Positions 21,682 through 31,633 of a DNA stretch of 64,000 bases are shown in pieces. The notes beneath the pieces were generated by a model that worked only from the letters and a program-made list of their open reading frames with translations, ran no database searches and had not been told where the DNA came from. Origin of the DNA: Aporrectodea caliginosa (Eukaryota > Annelida > Clitellata > Crassiclitellata > Lumbricidae). The position numbers were made by a program, and so were the translations under genes. The stretch's first letter is position 1; each line of letters opens with the position of its first letter. The stretch is from the NCBI GenBank assembly GCA_020284085.1, contig JACEVL010005070.1, positions 693,501-757,500 on the forward strand. Reading direction: 5' to 3'.

Positions 21682-22036
21682 TGTCACCAACTCTTTTCTT
21701 TCTTAGTTGTGACCTACCTCAAGAACTTTCCTTATCTCTACATATAAATTGCTCAACGTCTTCTAACTGTACTCAACTCTTGCATTAAAACAACTGTACT
21801 ACACTGTATAGTTCAAATTTACTGTCATCAGCAGTTTCTAAGTTTGGCGCGCTAACTGCACGTGTAAAGAGAATCTACCGTCAGCCAATGTTTAGGCTAC
21901 TTTAGGCCAAGCGCCCACGAGCCGACAGCGCAACTAAGGCCTAAGACTAAAACGCTTAACAATCGATACACATTATATATATATATCAACCTAAAGAACA
22001 CCTGTGCTCATTATATATGCAAAACACTTGTTCACA
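21682..22036 (-). repeat. 3' LTR of element A (355 bp)
   Basis: Bounded by TGTCACC on the left and TTCACA on the right, which is TG...CA in element orientation. Lacks about 66 bp present in the other LTR (after CTTCTAACTGT) but is otherwise nearly identical. Confidence 0.9.
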
Positions 22037-22056
22037 TTACCTCCTTCCCTTTCTTT
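22037..22056 (-). other. Polypurine tract of element A
   Basis: In element orientation AAAGAAAGGGAAGGAGGTAA, directly abutting the 3' LTR; the presumed plus-strand DNA primer. Confidence 0.85.
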
Positions 22057-22151
22057 GGATTGAGCAAATTAAACTTAAAAATTTGCAAAATCATCATGTA
22101 CTAAATTACGCAATAAACTTAATACTATATAATACAGTAAAATAAACAATC

Positions 22152-25100
22152 TTATAATCTAGATAAACAATCTGCTACAACATTTAATCGTCCTTTCTTA
22201 TAATTAACTTCTACATCAAAAGTTTGCAGTGCTAAAGCCCAACGCACCAATTTAGCAGACTTAGACATAGATTCAGTCAGATAAGTTAAAGGATTGTGAT
22301 CGGTAAAGATGTGAACTTTAGATCCAATGATTATCTCTTTTAACTTATTTAGAGCCCAAACAATAGCATAGGCTTCTTTCTCCACAGTTGCCCATCTCTT
22401 CTGGGTGTCAGTCAACTTCTGACTTATAAATGACACAGGGCGCTCTATTCCCTTATCATCCATCTGCGTTAAAACAGCTCCTACTGCAAAATCACTGCTA
22501 TCACAGTACAAATTAAAAGGTTTTCCAACATCAAAAACATATAAAACAACTTTAGAGCGTACAGCATCTTTAAGTAAATTAAATGCCTGTTGATGTCTAT
22601 CAGTCCAATCAATCTTATCTGGAACATGTTTGCTTGTCAAATCAGATAGAGGCTTCGCAATCTGTGCAAAATCTTTGATAAACTGTCTATAGTAACCAAA
22701 AAATCCCAGCAATTGCTTAACTTGTTTCTTCGTTTCTGGGGTTTTCAAATTAATTAAACTTTCAATTCTATCTGGATTCATTTGAATCGTTCCAGAACCA
22801 ACCACATGACCGATGAACTTTACCTCACTCTTACCAAAGATACATTTCTTTAAGTTCAGAGTAATGTTATGCAGTCTCATTTGCATTAAATATGCATCTA
22901 AATGCTGTAAATGAATCTTCCAGTCATCTGAATGCACAGCAATGTCATCTACATAGGGCTCAGCAAATTCATTTATAGGCTGTAAAACCATGTTAATTGC
23001 TTTAACAAATGTTCTTCCTGAGTTGATCATTCCGAAAGGAACACGAGTAAACTCGTACAGTCCATTGTGAGTAACAAAAGCAGTTTTCCATTGATCAGTT
23101 TGCTTAACAGGACAAGTCCAGTAAGCACTTCGACAATCAAAAATCGAGATCACATTTGATTTTCCAACTTTGTGCAAAACATCTTTCACAATCGGCATCG
23201 GATATTTACAATCCACAGTGAACGAGTTAATGTATCTGTAGTCGCAGGCAAGTCTCAGAGAACCGTCTTTCTTTTTAACAATAACCAGCGGACTTGCCAT
23301 TCTGCTCGAAGATGGTTTTATAATGTTGGCTTGAAGCATTTCTTTAATTTGTCGTTCAACTTCTGCTCGATAGATGAGTGGAATACGGTAAGCCATAAAT
23401 TCTTTTTCACGAAATTCCGGTTTCAGTTCGATTTCATGTTCAACCAATGTACATAGTCCAGGCTTTTCAGAAAATCGATCAGAATATTTGTTCAGTACTT
23501 CCAGCAATTGTTTTTGTTGAGTCAATGTTAAATGGTTAATCTGATCAGGATCAAGATTCAGTGAGTTCTTTTCATCTTGCAAGTCATTCTTTGTCAGCAG
23601 TTCAACCACTGAACCAAAGTCTTCATCTTCTTCGACGATTAGTCCACAACTCATTGCTCTTGTAATGTACTTTCTGATTTTATTTGCGTGAATTATCTTT
23701 CGACAATCGTCACCCATATCAATCAAATAAGAGTACTTTGATCTTCGTTGTATGACAGTACATGGACCATGCCATCGTGACATCAGTTTATTTGTTGAAG
23801 TCGGATACAACACAATAACTTTTTCACCCGGTTCAAATTCTTTATGTTTCGCTCTTTTGTTGTATTGATTCGTATACTGTAATTGCTTCTCTCGTGAATA
23901 TGATTCTGCAAACAGTAATGCTTTTTCCATATTTGCTTTCATGTCTTTCAAGTACTTTTCTGGTTGGATTCCAATATGAGGTGGTAAATTAATTTCTCTT
24001 GTCCAACTTTCTTTTAGAATTGCCAATGGTCCACGCGGAATCTTTCCATACACCAACATATAAGGAGCAATTCCAGTAGTTGCATTCGGTACTTCTCGTA
24101 ATGCCCACACTGTAAACGGAATTACTTTGTGCCATTGCCTTGGATTGTCAACAATTACATGATGGATCATTTTCTTGAATGTTTGGTTCCATCTTTCTAC
24201 TAATCCAGCTGCCTCTGGATGACCTGGCGTGTCAAATCTTGGACTACAACCCATTAAATTCAGAAATTCTCTTGTCAGACTCGCAGTAAAATTTGTTCCT
24301 TGGTCACTTGTGATCACTGAAGGTACACCAACGTTCATGAACAACTCCATCAAAGCATCACACACAGCTTTCGCAGTTAATGATTTCAACAGAAACACTG
24401 TAGGCCATCTTGTGCAAGAATCGACAATACATAAACAGTACTTGTGACCTGCAGCAGATGCTGGCTCGATTGGTCCTACACAATCCACCGTAATTCTTCT
24501 AAACGCCACATCTTCTCTTGGAATTGGAGTGATAGGAACCCTGTCCATCACCAAACTTCTTGCCTTTAACTGACATTTCTCACATGATTTGCAAAATTTC
24601 ACTATATCTCTTCTCATCTTTGGCCACGTAAAAGACAACTTTATTCGTTCTCTAGTTTTCTCTTCTCCAAGATGTCCTCCAAATACTGATTCGTGAGCCA
24701 ACTCCATCACTTTCATTCGTCGCTCTTTTGGTAACACCAATTGATATATCGTTTGCTCTAATATTCGATATCTCTTGTACAGTAAGCCATTTACCACGCA
24801 GAATTCAGATTCTTTATCTGGCGCTAAATTCCACCATGCTTTCAATGATTCGTCTTGTCTCTGCTGTTCTTCGAATTTCTTTGCGTCTGCAATCTGCATC
24901 TGTTGTTCTTCGTCTTTCTCATTTTCTTCAAACAAATCTGCTATCTCCACATCACATTCATTATCCTCTTTCGTTTCATTTAGATTACCATTCTTGCATG
25001 CAGCCATCTCTTGTTCACTCATTTCTGCTGTTATTCCATCTGGCATTAAACTTTGTTGATCATCACTTTCGTTTTCCTCTTCACTTGAACTTTCAGTTTC

Positions 25101-27107
25101 ACTTTCCTCTTCGACATCTACCACTTTCTTTCGCTGACTCTGCAATCTCGTCGTTACATTCGCTTGCACATCTCCTTGTATCATTTTCACTTGTGGCACG
25201 GCTTTTAGTTCTGCAATGATTTCTGGATGCAACAAGAATCTTTCTGTGCTTCCCATTTTCGCAATACTAGCACACATCAATGTCACATAAGGTGTAAGTG
25301 AACATTTGACTTTATGCGGAATTACCTCTTCTTCCACATCGTTACAACACAGCCTTACATCAACTTTCACTAACTTTGCAGGAATGGCATCTCCTGCCAC
25401 GCATTGTAAGTTCACTTTTCCAATCTGCTCCACCTTCATGCCTTCCAGTAATTCTTCACTAATCACCGGAACCTCTGCTCCAGAATCAATAAGTGCTTTT
25501 ACTTTTATTGGTTCTTTTCCTGCTGTTCCACGAATCTCTACCTCGACGTACTGCAATACCACTTTCTTCAATGCTGTACTTTCATCTCTTCCAACCATTT
25601 CTTTCTGCATTCCATTGTGCAATAGAATTTCTTTCTGAATATCAGGTGAAAGGTGACATTTCATCACTGACTTTACTTCAGTTTCATTATTCTGATGTTC
25701 TGTGGCTTGACTTTCAGAATTACCAACCACTTGAATTCGATTCACCCTCGAATTTTCTTGTTTTCCATAATTTGAGGCTGTAACAGGAACTGGACAGAAT
25801 TTCATCAAATGCCTGTCTGATCCGCAGTTGTGACAACGTTTCACCACTGCACCTCGTTGTTCGAAGCTTTCTTTTCTTTTATATGGAGTAAACGATGCAT
25901 TGCCTTCTCTCGCGACAAACCTTGGTGGTGACTTGTTATATACCGGACGTTGTCTGGCCATCATCGACTCTCTATTCTCGTGAACAACCGGAGAATTTGG
26001 TTTCACTTCTGCACCTCTGAACTGATTTCCTGTTTCTTGATTGCTCTTCCAATGAAAACCAAAATTTGGAGTGAACTGTTGATTTCTTTTTACATTGGGT
26101 ACAAAACCAAAACTTGTCTTATTCGGAATTGCCAAACCAATTCGATTATTAACATGAATGTCTGCTAGGTCTGCCACAACACTAGCTTCGTAACAATCAG
26201 TTCCTTCCTTCGACAATACAAACTGTAGTGGACCTGGTGGTAGTGATTCTTTCAACTTATCCGCCACTAACAAATCAAACAACTTCTCAAAATTCTTATC
26301 CACTTTGCGACTTTTCACATAATAGTTCAACAAGTTCTTCAGCCTTGCTGTAAACATTGTATACGTTTCTTCAGCTGTCTTCTTCGCATCAATAAACTTC
26401 GATCTGTACTCTCTCGGTGTCAACTTGAATTCTTTTAACAAGTGCTGTTTCACGACCTGATAATCGTCTAAATCATCGAATGACAATCTGTTTAGAACAG
26501 TTCTAGCTTTCGGAGTCATCAATGGCAATAGTAACTTCACCCAGAATTGTTCTTGCACGTTGAAACTACGAAACGCATTCTCAACCGTTTCGAAATATAA
26601 TGGCACCTCCATCATATCGTTTGGCATTTTAGGTAACACGTGTTTCATGGCATCACCAATTTTCTTTATTTTCGAAACCATCGTTTCACTTTCTTCCTGT
26701 TTCCTTTTCTGTTCTTCTCGTTCTTCTTGCCTTCTTTGTTCTTGTGCTTCTCTATTTTGTTTCTCCTCTTTGAGTTGTGCTTCTTTTAATGCTATTTTTT
26801 GTTGTTCCAACTTTAAACGTTCTTGTCTTTCCGCTTCCGCCTTCTCCATGCTTTCTTTCTGTAATTTCAGTTCTTCTTGTCTAACCTCTTCTGCTCGCTC
26901 CAACTCTGAAATTCGTACTTTTTCCTTTTCTTCTTCACGTAATCTCTTCTCTTCAATCTGTTGCTGACGTATCTCTTCGTCACTTTTCCGCGCCCTTTCA
27001 AATTCAATCATCTGCTCTAATCTTCTCCTTTCAGCATCTTCTCTATCTCTTCTCAATTGCTCTAATTGAATCTCAAATTGCTGCTTTTGCAACTCAAGTT
27101 CTGCCAC
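22152..27107 (-). CDS. Gag-pol polyprotein of element A (protease-integrase-RT-RNase H)
   Basis: A 1651-codon uninterrupted frame. Residues 1-150: Arg/Glu/Gln coiled coil. About 150-400: gag capsid-like region. About 422-436: zinc knuckle CHNCGSDRHLMKFC (CX2CX4HX4C). About 539: protease LIDSGAE. About 650-760: acidic linker. About 806-846: integrase HHCC zinc site ending CKSCEKC. Core DDE at about 874 (VDC), 935 (SDQGTNF) and 971 (VERWN), with exact D-35-E spacing, then a GPY/F-like module with GPC. About 1270-1400: RT with YVDD near 1386. About 1535-1620: RNase H (LYCDSSD, FTDHNPL), ending ADCLSRL. The true gag start lies upstream at 27697 in another frame. Catalytic residues appear intact. 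Confidence 0.9.
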   Translation of the reverse strand: MAELELQKQQFEIQLEQLRRDREDAERRRLEQMIEFERARKSDEEIRQQQIEEKRLREEEKEKVRISELERAEEVRQEELKLQKESMEKAEAERQERLKLEQQKIALKEAQLKEEKQNREAQEQRRQEEREEQKRKQEESETMVSKIKKIGDAMKHVLPKMPNDMMEVPLYFETVENAFRSFNVQEQFWVKLLLPLMTPKARTVLNRLSFDDLDDYQVVKQHLLKEFKLTPREYRSKFIDAKKTAEETYTMFTARLKNLLNYYVKSRKVDKNFEKLFDLLVADKLKESLPPGPLQFVLSKEGTDCYEASVVADLADIHVNNRIGLAIPNKTSFGFVPNVKRNQQFTPNFGFHWKSNQETGNQFRGAEVKPNSPVVHENRESMMARQRPVYNKSPPRFVAREGNASFTPYKRKESFEQRGAVVKRCHNCGSDRHLMKFCPVPVTASNYGKQENSRVNRIQVVGNSESQATEHQNNETEVKSVMKCHLSPDIQKEILLHNGMQKEMVGRDESTALKKVVLQYVEVEIRGTAGKEPIKVKALIDSGAEVPVISEELLEGMKVEQIGKVNLQCVAGDAIPAKLVKVDVRLCCNDVEEEVIPHKVKCSLTPYVTLMCASIAKMGSTERFLLHPEIIAELKAVPQVKMIQGDVQANVTTRLQSQRKKVVDVEEESETESSSEEENESDDQQSLMPDGITAEMSEQEMAACKNGNLNETKEDNECDVEIADLFEENEKDEEQQMQIADAKKFEEQQRQDESLKAWWNLAPDKESEFCVVNGLLYKRYRILEQTIYQLVLPKERRMKVMELAHESVFGGHLGEEKTRERIKLSFTWPKMRRDIVKFCKSCEKCQLKARSLVMDRVPITPIPREDVAFRRITVDCVGPIEPASAAGHKYCLCIVDSCTRWPTVFLLKSLTAKAVCDALMELFMNVGVPSVITSDQGTNFTASLTREFLNLMGCSPRFDTPGHPEAAGLVERWNQTFKKMIHHVIVDNPRQWHKVIPFTVWALREVPNATTGIAPYMLVYGKIPRGPLAILKESWTREINLPPHIGIQPEKYLKDMKANMEKALLFAESYSREKQLQYTNQYNKRAKHKEFEPGEKVIVLYPTSTNKLMSRWHGPCTVIQRRSKYSYLIDMGDDCRKIIHANKIRKYITRAMSCGLIVEEDEDFGSVVELLTKNDLQDEKNSLNLDPDQINHLTLTQQKQLLEVLNKYSDRFSEKPGLCTLVEHEIELKPEFREKEFMAYRIPLIYRAEVERQIKEMLQANIIKPSSSRMASPLVIVKKKDGSLRLACDYRYINSFTVDCKYPMPIVKDVLHKVGKSNVISIFDCRSAYWTCPVKQTDQWKTAFVTHNGLYEFTRVPFGMINSGRTFVKAINMVLQPINEFAEPYVDDIAVHSDDWKIHLQHLDAYLMQMRLHNITLNLKKCIFGKSEVKFIGHVVGSGTIQMNPDRIESLINLKTPETKKQVKQLLGFFGYYRQFIKDFAQIAKPLSDLTSKHVPDKIDWTDRHQQAFNLLKDAVRSKVVLYVFDVGKPFNLYCDSSDFAVGAVLTQMDDKGIERPVSFISQKLTDTQKRWATVEKEAYAIVWALNKLKEIIIGSKVHIFTDHNPLTYLTESMSKSAKLVRWALALQTFDVEVNYKKGRLNVVADCLSRL

Positions 27108-27697
27108 ACGAACTTGCTCTGCTTTCTCTTCTTTCTCTCTCTGAAGACGTTCTGCCTTCTCTTCTTTCTCTCTCTGAAGACGTAATTCTTCCTGTCTTGC
27201 ATTCTCTGCTTTCTTCTTTCTCTCTCTGAAGACGTTCTGCCTTCTCTTCTTTCTCTCTCTGAAGACGTAATTCTTCCTGTCTTACATTTTCTTTCTCTCT
27301 TGAAGACGTAATTCTTCCTGTCGTACATTTTCTGCTTTCTCTTCTTTTCTCTTTGAAGACGTAATTCTTCCTGTCGCATTTCTTTCTCTTCTTGTCTTCG
27401 TTTCTCCTCTCTTTCTTTCTCTTCTTGTCTTGTCATCATCATCCATTGCATCATCGTCTCCATAGACATAGGCCCAGGCGGTTTCTCAGTAACCTTTTCC
27501 ACAGCACCACCGACAGCACCTTCTTCTTCTTCTGCTTCTTCTTTAAGCCAGACTTCAGCTAGCGCTTCTAGCATGTCTTCACGTGACATATCTTTCAGCT
27601 TTTCTTCTTCAAAACCAGCCTTTAACAAGCGCTGCTTTAATCTTTCAGAAGACATCTTCTTCAGTTCTGCTTGTTTCTTGACACTTAATTTCTCCAT
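27062..27697 (-). CDS. N-terminal gag reading frame of element A, frameshifted
   Basis: Starts at ATG 27697. Residues about 1-50 resemble a SAP-like DNA-binding motif (KQRLLKAGFEEEKLKDMS, MLEALAEVW), followed by an acidic stretch and an EEK/RQEE coiled coil. From about residue 110 it slips into an RKNYVFKRERK-type translation of the coiled-coil repeats. That marks an indel in the tandem-repeat DNA at 27110-27400 which separates it from the 22152-27107 frame. Either the copy is mutated or the repeat is polymorphic. The restored protein is not written out here. Confidence 0.75.
   Translation of the reverse strand: MEKLSVKKQAELKKMSSERLKQRLLKAGFEEEKLKDMSREDMLEALAEVWLKEEAEEEEGAVGGAVEKVTEKPPGPMSMETMMQWMMMTRQEEKEREEKRRQEEKEMRQEELRLQREKKRKQKMYDRKNYVFKRERKCKTGRITSSERERREGRTSSERERRKQRMQDRKNYVFRERKKRRQNVFRERKKRKQSKFVWQNLSCKSSNLRFN
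27110..27400 (-). repeat. Coding minisatellite in element A gag coiled coil
   Basis: Repeats of a GAAGACGTAATTCTTCCTGT plus CTTTCTC-type unit of variable length; in element orientation they encode RQEELRLQREKE-type heptads. Length variation here explains the gag frameshift. Confidence 0.75.
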
Positions 27698-27863
27698 CTT
27701 ACTTCTTTACTTCAGTGCTGTCCTTTCTGGAAAACACGAGTTTTCTTTTGTGTTTGAAGTATTGGGGATTGTTCTTTGTTTGATAACAACCAACTTTTAT
27801 ACCTTTGTCGTTGAGGCTTTCGTTGTCGTAGATTTACCAATGATTTGAATGCGTATTCACCAG

Positions 27864-28033
27864 TCGACGTTGTTTCGAATCCCACGTTGTTTCGAATCCC
27901 AGACGTTGTTTCGAATCCCAGACGTTGTTTCGAATCCCAGACGTTGTTTCGAATCCCAGACGTTGTTTCGAATCCCAGACGTTGTTTCGAATCCCAGACG
28001 TTGTTTCGAATTCCAGACGTTGTTTCGAATTCC
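27864..28033 (-). repeat. 19-bp tandem array beside the PBS of element A
   Basis: Nine units: two shorter ones (27864-27883, 27884-27900), then seven exact 19-mers from 27901 (AGACGTTGTTTCGAATCCC; the last two end AATTCC). In element orientation each unit carries GGGATTCGAA or GGAATTCGAA, the complement of a tRNA T-arm. Lies in the 5' leader between PBS and gag. Confidence 0.95.
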
Positions 28034-28039
28034 ACCGCT

Positions 28040-28049
28040 GCTGCCACCA
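28040..28049 (-). other. Primer binding site of element A, tRNA-Leu-like
   Basis: Element-strand TGGTGGCAGC starts four bases after the 5' LTR and matches the 3' end of eukaryotic tRNA-Leu species ending GCTGCCACCA. After an extra AGC, complementarity resumes (GGTGGAATTCGAA), reaching the T loop. Confidence 0.7.
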
Positions 28050-28053
28050 AATA

Positions 28054-28472
28054 TGTCACCAACTCTTTTCTTTCTTAGTTGTGACCTACCTCAAGAACTT
28101 TCCTTATCTCTACATATAAATTGCTCAACGTCTTCTAACTGTTTAAGAATTAAATTGACACAGTTCTTTGAATGTTTCTTTCTTTCTTCAAACACAGTTT
28201 AATAACAACAACTCAACTCTTGCATTAAAACAACTGTACTACACTGTATAGTTCAAATTTACTGTCATCAGCAGTTTCTAAGTTTGGCGCGCTAACTGCA
28301 CGTGTAAAGAGAATCTCTAGCCAATGTTTAGGCTACTTTAGGCCAAGCGCCCACGAGCCGACAGCGCAACTAAGGCCTAAGACTAAAACGCTTAACAATC
28401 GATACACATTATATATATATATCAACCTAAAGAACACCTGTGCTCATTATATATGCAAAACACTTGTTCACA
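28054..28472 (-). repeat. 5' LTR of element A (419 bp)
   Basis: Bounded TGTCACC ... TTCACA on the plus strand (TG...CA in element orientation). Contains the longer version of the LTR and an (AT)n stretch shared with the 3' copy. Confidence 0.9.
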
Positions 28473-28690
28473 ATTTCTGACTAGTAGGCTTCATCTCCTT
28501 ATCAGTTCTCAAGTTCTTAACATCACCCGGGTTTATTGCCGGCTCATTCCCCATTACCGCGGTATTACCGCGAGAGTAAACCCCATTACCGCGGTATTAC
28601 CGCAATTGTTGTCCCCATTACCGCGGTATTACCGCAATTGTTGTCCCCATTACCGCGGGATTTACCGCGGTAACCGCGGTTTTCTGCGGG
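28473..28690. mobile_element. Right arm of the GC-rich DNA element with ACCGCGGTA repeats
   Basis: Four spaced copies of CCCATTACCGCGGTATTACCGC-like units, each centred on the palindrome ACCGCGGT, separated by CAATTGTTGTC. Sits between LTR element A and LINE segment C. Confidence 0.5.
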
Positions 28691-29010
28691 AGATTAATAG
28701 CATTCTTCCTACTCATCCCACATATCTGCTTTCATGTTTGACCACCTTCATTGGCTCCCTCTTACTGCTCGGGTTCAGCTCAAGGTACTTTCTTTAATCT
28801 ACCGGTCGTTTACTGGCCAAGCTCCCAAGTATCTATGTGACCTTATCCGGCTGCATGCCGGTGTCACGATATAAAGTCTCCCCCCGAAACAGAGTCGCCC
28901 CCTTGCCGTAACAGAGTCTCCCCCGGAGACTTTGTATCGGAACAAAGTCTCCCCCATTGAAATAGAATCTCCCCTATCTACGATACAAAGTCTCCCCTTA
29001 CTAAAATCGC

Positions 29011-30154
29011 CCCCTCTGTTTTCATTTGCTTTTCTATATTATTTAAAATAGGATTTAATATGTGCATTTCTGAAATAAATTACTTTCAAGTTTATTAGTT
29101 GAATTGGACATGAAACAACTATGGAATTAAATGCGAAAATTGTGAAATAAATGTTTTATAGTAGTAAATGCATCATGTAAATAGGATGTCGGACGCGCTT
29201 ATGTAATTAAAACGCAGTGGAGAGATAACACACTGTTATAGGCTATAACTAAGAAAATAGCTCACACAACAAGTAGACTTTAACTGGTGCTAGTTGGCAC
29301 TGTTTGCTGAAAAGATTCTGAGCATTACCAGTCACTAATTGATACTTATTCATTATGCCAACTAGAGCTAATTAGCTTCAAAGTGATTCTTCTAAGGTTA
29401 GACCTACCACTGAAATTGTGTTGGATATTAGTCGTTCAATATTATTAGCGTCAGATGTATCGGGCCAGCTTATTAGCTATATACAAGTAGTCTGAAACAA
29501 AGCCTGCGAGTAATTATAACTGTGTACTGGCTTCCTAAGACGAGCTAGCATTGGCTTCTATGCGATTATTGATGCGGATTAGGCCTACCCTTCAACTGGT
29601 ATCAGTCAACTGATAAGACTTTGCGCTTGATTTTCTGTGATTCATCTGGTTAGCCTAATGTTTGCTTATTATTGTTTGCTGGTGTCAGGTTATTACCTAG
29701 AACAGGAAAGTCATAACCAGTGATTGTAAATGAAGTACTGGCTTTCGGATATGAGCTTGCCCTTGCTTTTCTGGCATTCATGGATAAAGATTAGGCATTC
29801 ACGGAATTATTGGCAATAGGACTACCCATTAAATAATCGCAGCTAAACCAAACCTATTTAGTATCGATAGGCCAATAAGCAAAAAAATAAAGCATTGTAG
29901 TCCATGAAGCCAGTACAGTCTAGTCTTGAGATTAAGCCTACTATAGGCATTTGTTGATCCACGGAATTATTCGGCTTAGAATGTAATTTTGCACACGGGG
30001 GTAATAAAAGCTAGAACAAAGTTGATTGGTTGACTATAAAAGGCAGACCACCATAAATTAATTATTCGTAGCTCAAGTTTATTTCTGCATAGGCTTTGAT
30101 GATCTTAAAGGATTCAATATTAGTTAGTAGGCCTATATCTATTGGGTATAAGTT
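29011..30154. other. Interior of the unclassified DNA transposon
   Basis: AT-rich, no open frame over 60 codons and no recognised repeat other than two TAGGCCTA octamers (about 29580 and 30128). Confidence 0.5.
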
Positions 30155-30200
30155 GCATTAATAAGTACTACTTAGTGAAACATTTCAAAATTATTTTCAT
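30155..30200. repeat. 46-bp direct repeat, left copy
   Basis: Identical to 31588-31633. Brackets the LINE/SINE insertion and is best read as a long target-site duplication. Confidence 0.85.
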
Positions 30201-31410
30201 AAAGCGCCACTCGAAAGCCAAGCGCAGGGCACCAGCTTATTCACGAGCGCTGCGTCTAGTCAAAAGGGTTATCCGATAGAGTAGTCCGAAGGAGGTCCGA
30301 GTCCGGTTTCCAGAGGATCAGAGGGGTCAGAGTAGCTGCTAAGGTGGGTGTCGTTTACGTCGAGAGTTGGAAGGTAGATGATCGGTTGAGTCGGGGTAAG
30401 AGTTCTTGAAGAGGAGAGACTTTAGTTTCGAGTGGAAAGCCTTGGCAGTGATGGATAGAGGAGCCTGATGCGGATGATGGTGGGTGATTGGGGATGATGG
30501 TGGAGGAACCGAAAAAGTGCGGAATTCAGGAGGTAGGTCGTTCCAGAGACGTGGTGCAGTGTTGGATATTGCTCGGTTGGAGAATTTGAGATGAGTAGTG
30601 ACAGGAGGTCGAGAGAGAGTGAGAATGGAGGATGATCGGGTAGAGCGGGTTGGCTGGATGGTGAAGAGGTCGCGGAGATATCTGGGCTGGGAGTGTTGTA
30701 GAGAGTTGTAGGTTAGTGATAGGACTTTGAAGTGAATTCGCTCTGGGATTTTTAACCAATGGAGTGATTTGAGGATGGGAGTGATATGATGATGCTTAGG
30801 CGTTCTGGTGACGGCTCTGGCTAGTGAGTTTTGGATGAGCTGCAGACGCTTTAGTTGGGTGGATTCAATGTTGAGAAAGAGGGAATTGCAATAGTCTAGC
30901 TTTGAGTGGACAATGGAGGTAGCAATGGTGGAGGCAGTTTTGAAGTCGAGCATGGGTCGGATGCGGCGGAGGTCACGAATGTGCATGAAGCAGGAGCGCG
31001 AGAGGTTGGATATGTGATTAGAGAAGGAAAGATGTGGATCAAAGGTGACACCAAGATTGCGGACAGGAGCATCGGAGGTGAAGGTAAGAGATGAAGAGTC
31101 AGTGGATAGGTGTATTGAAGGGTCAGGGATTTTCTTGATTTGGTCAGGAAGGCCTAGGATGATGAATTCTGTTTTGGAGGGGTTCAGGCAGAGGAGGTTG
31201 GACGACATCCATTGAGAGACTAGGTTAACCACATTGAGTAGTTTGGCAATGGAGGTGGAAAAAGAGCTTGGGGAGAAGGATATGAAGAGTTGGGTGTCGT
31301 CGGCGTAAAGATGGTGGTCAACAGAGGAGGATTCAATGAGATGGCTTAATGGTGTGGTATACAGAATGAAGAGCAGTGGACCCAGGACGGAGCCTTGAGT
31401 GGCACAGTGA
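30201..31410 (-). mobile_element. L2/CR1-like LINE, 5' truncated
   Basis: A minus-strand frame (31232-30339, continuing upstream to about 31410) encodes [20 protein letters not shown], the catalytic [80 protein letters not shown] and a basic end. Catalytic Asp residues are present but the endonuclease is missing. The 3' end lies at the 46-bp repeat with a GCGCTTTAT motif. Confidence 0.85.
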
Positions 31411-31587
31411 AAGTGGTGCCCGCTCGCCGCGCCGTTGATTGGTTCGCTTCCCGGTCGGGTCGGTTTATCAGAGATTAATTTCTCGGATCTTTACTGCGGG
31501 TGGCTCGGTCGCAATATAAACGTGGAGTACGAGGTTGCTTTCTGCCTCCGACACTGATCATCTTCGATATCTAAAAAGTGTCGTTAA
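31411..31587 (+). mobile_element. SINE body joined head-to-head to the truncated LINE
   Basis: 31430-31531 matches the SINE body at 10120-10210 (GGTTCGCTTCC, GGTCGGGTCGGTTTATCAG, AACGTGGAGTAC). It then runs into unique sequence before the right 46-bp repeat. Together with the LINE it lies between the two direct repeats, suggesting one chimeric insertion. Confidence 0.6.
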
Positions 31588-31633
31588 GCATTAATAAGTA
31601 CTACTTAGTGAAACATTTCAAAATTATTTTCAT
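31588..31633. repeat. 46-bp direct repeat, right copy
   Basis: Perfect match to 30155-30200; immediately followed by the possible transposase start codon at 31632. Confidence 0.85.

Larger units (their letters stand above)
21682..28472 (-). mobile_element. LTR retrotransposon element A, Ty3/gypsy, Gmr1-like pol order
   Basis: A 6.8-kb minus-strand element: 5' LTR 28054-28472, PBS 28040-28049, 5' tandem array 27864-28033, gag start 27697, a long gag-pol frame to 22152, polypurine tract 22037-22056 and 3' LTR 21682-22036. Flanks CTTTC / ATTTC may be a 5-bp target duplication with one mismatch. Domain order is gag, protease, integrase, RT, RNase H, whereas standard Ty3/gypsy has integrase last. 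The LTRs differ mainly by a ~66-bp indel, and the gag frame is broken once in a tandem-repeat region, so it is fairly young but probably defective. Confidence 0.9.

Noticed and set aside
24720..26970. Plus-strand frames inside element A
   Set aside because: Shadows of the 1651-codon minus-strand frame.
27864..28033. CRISPR-like array
   Set aside because: Units are contiguous 19-mers without spacers, inside an LTR element leader in a eukaryote.
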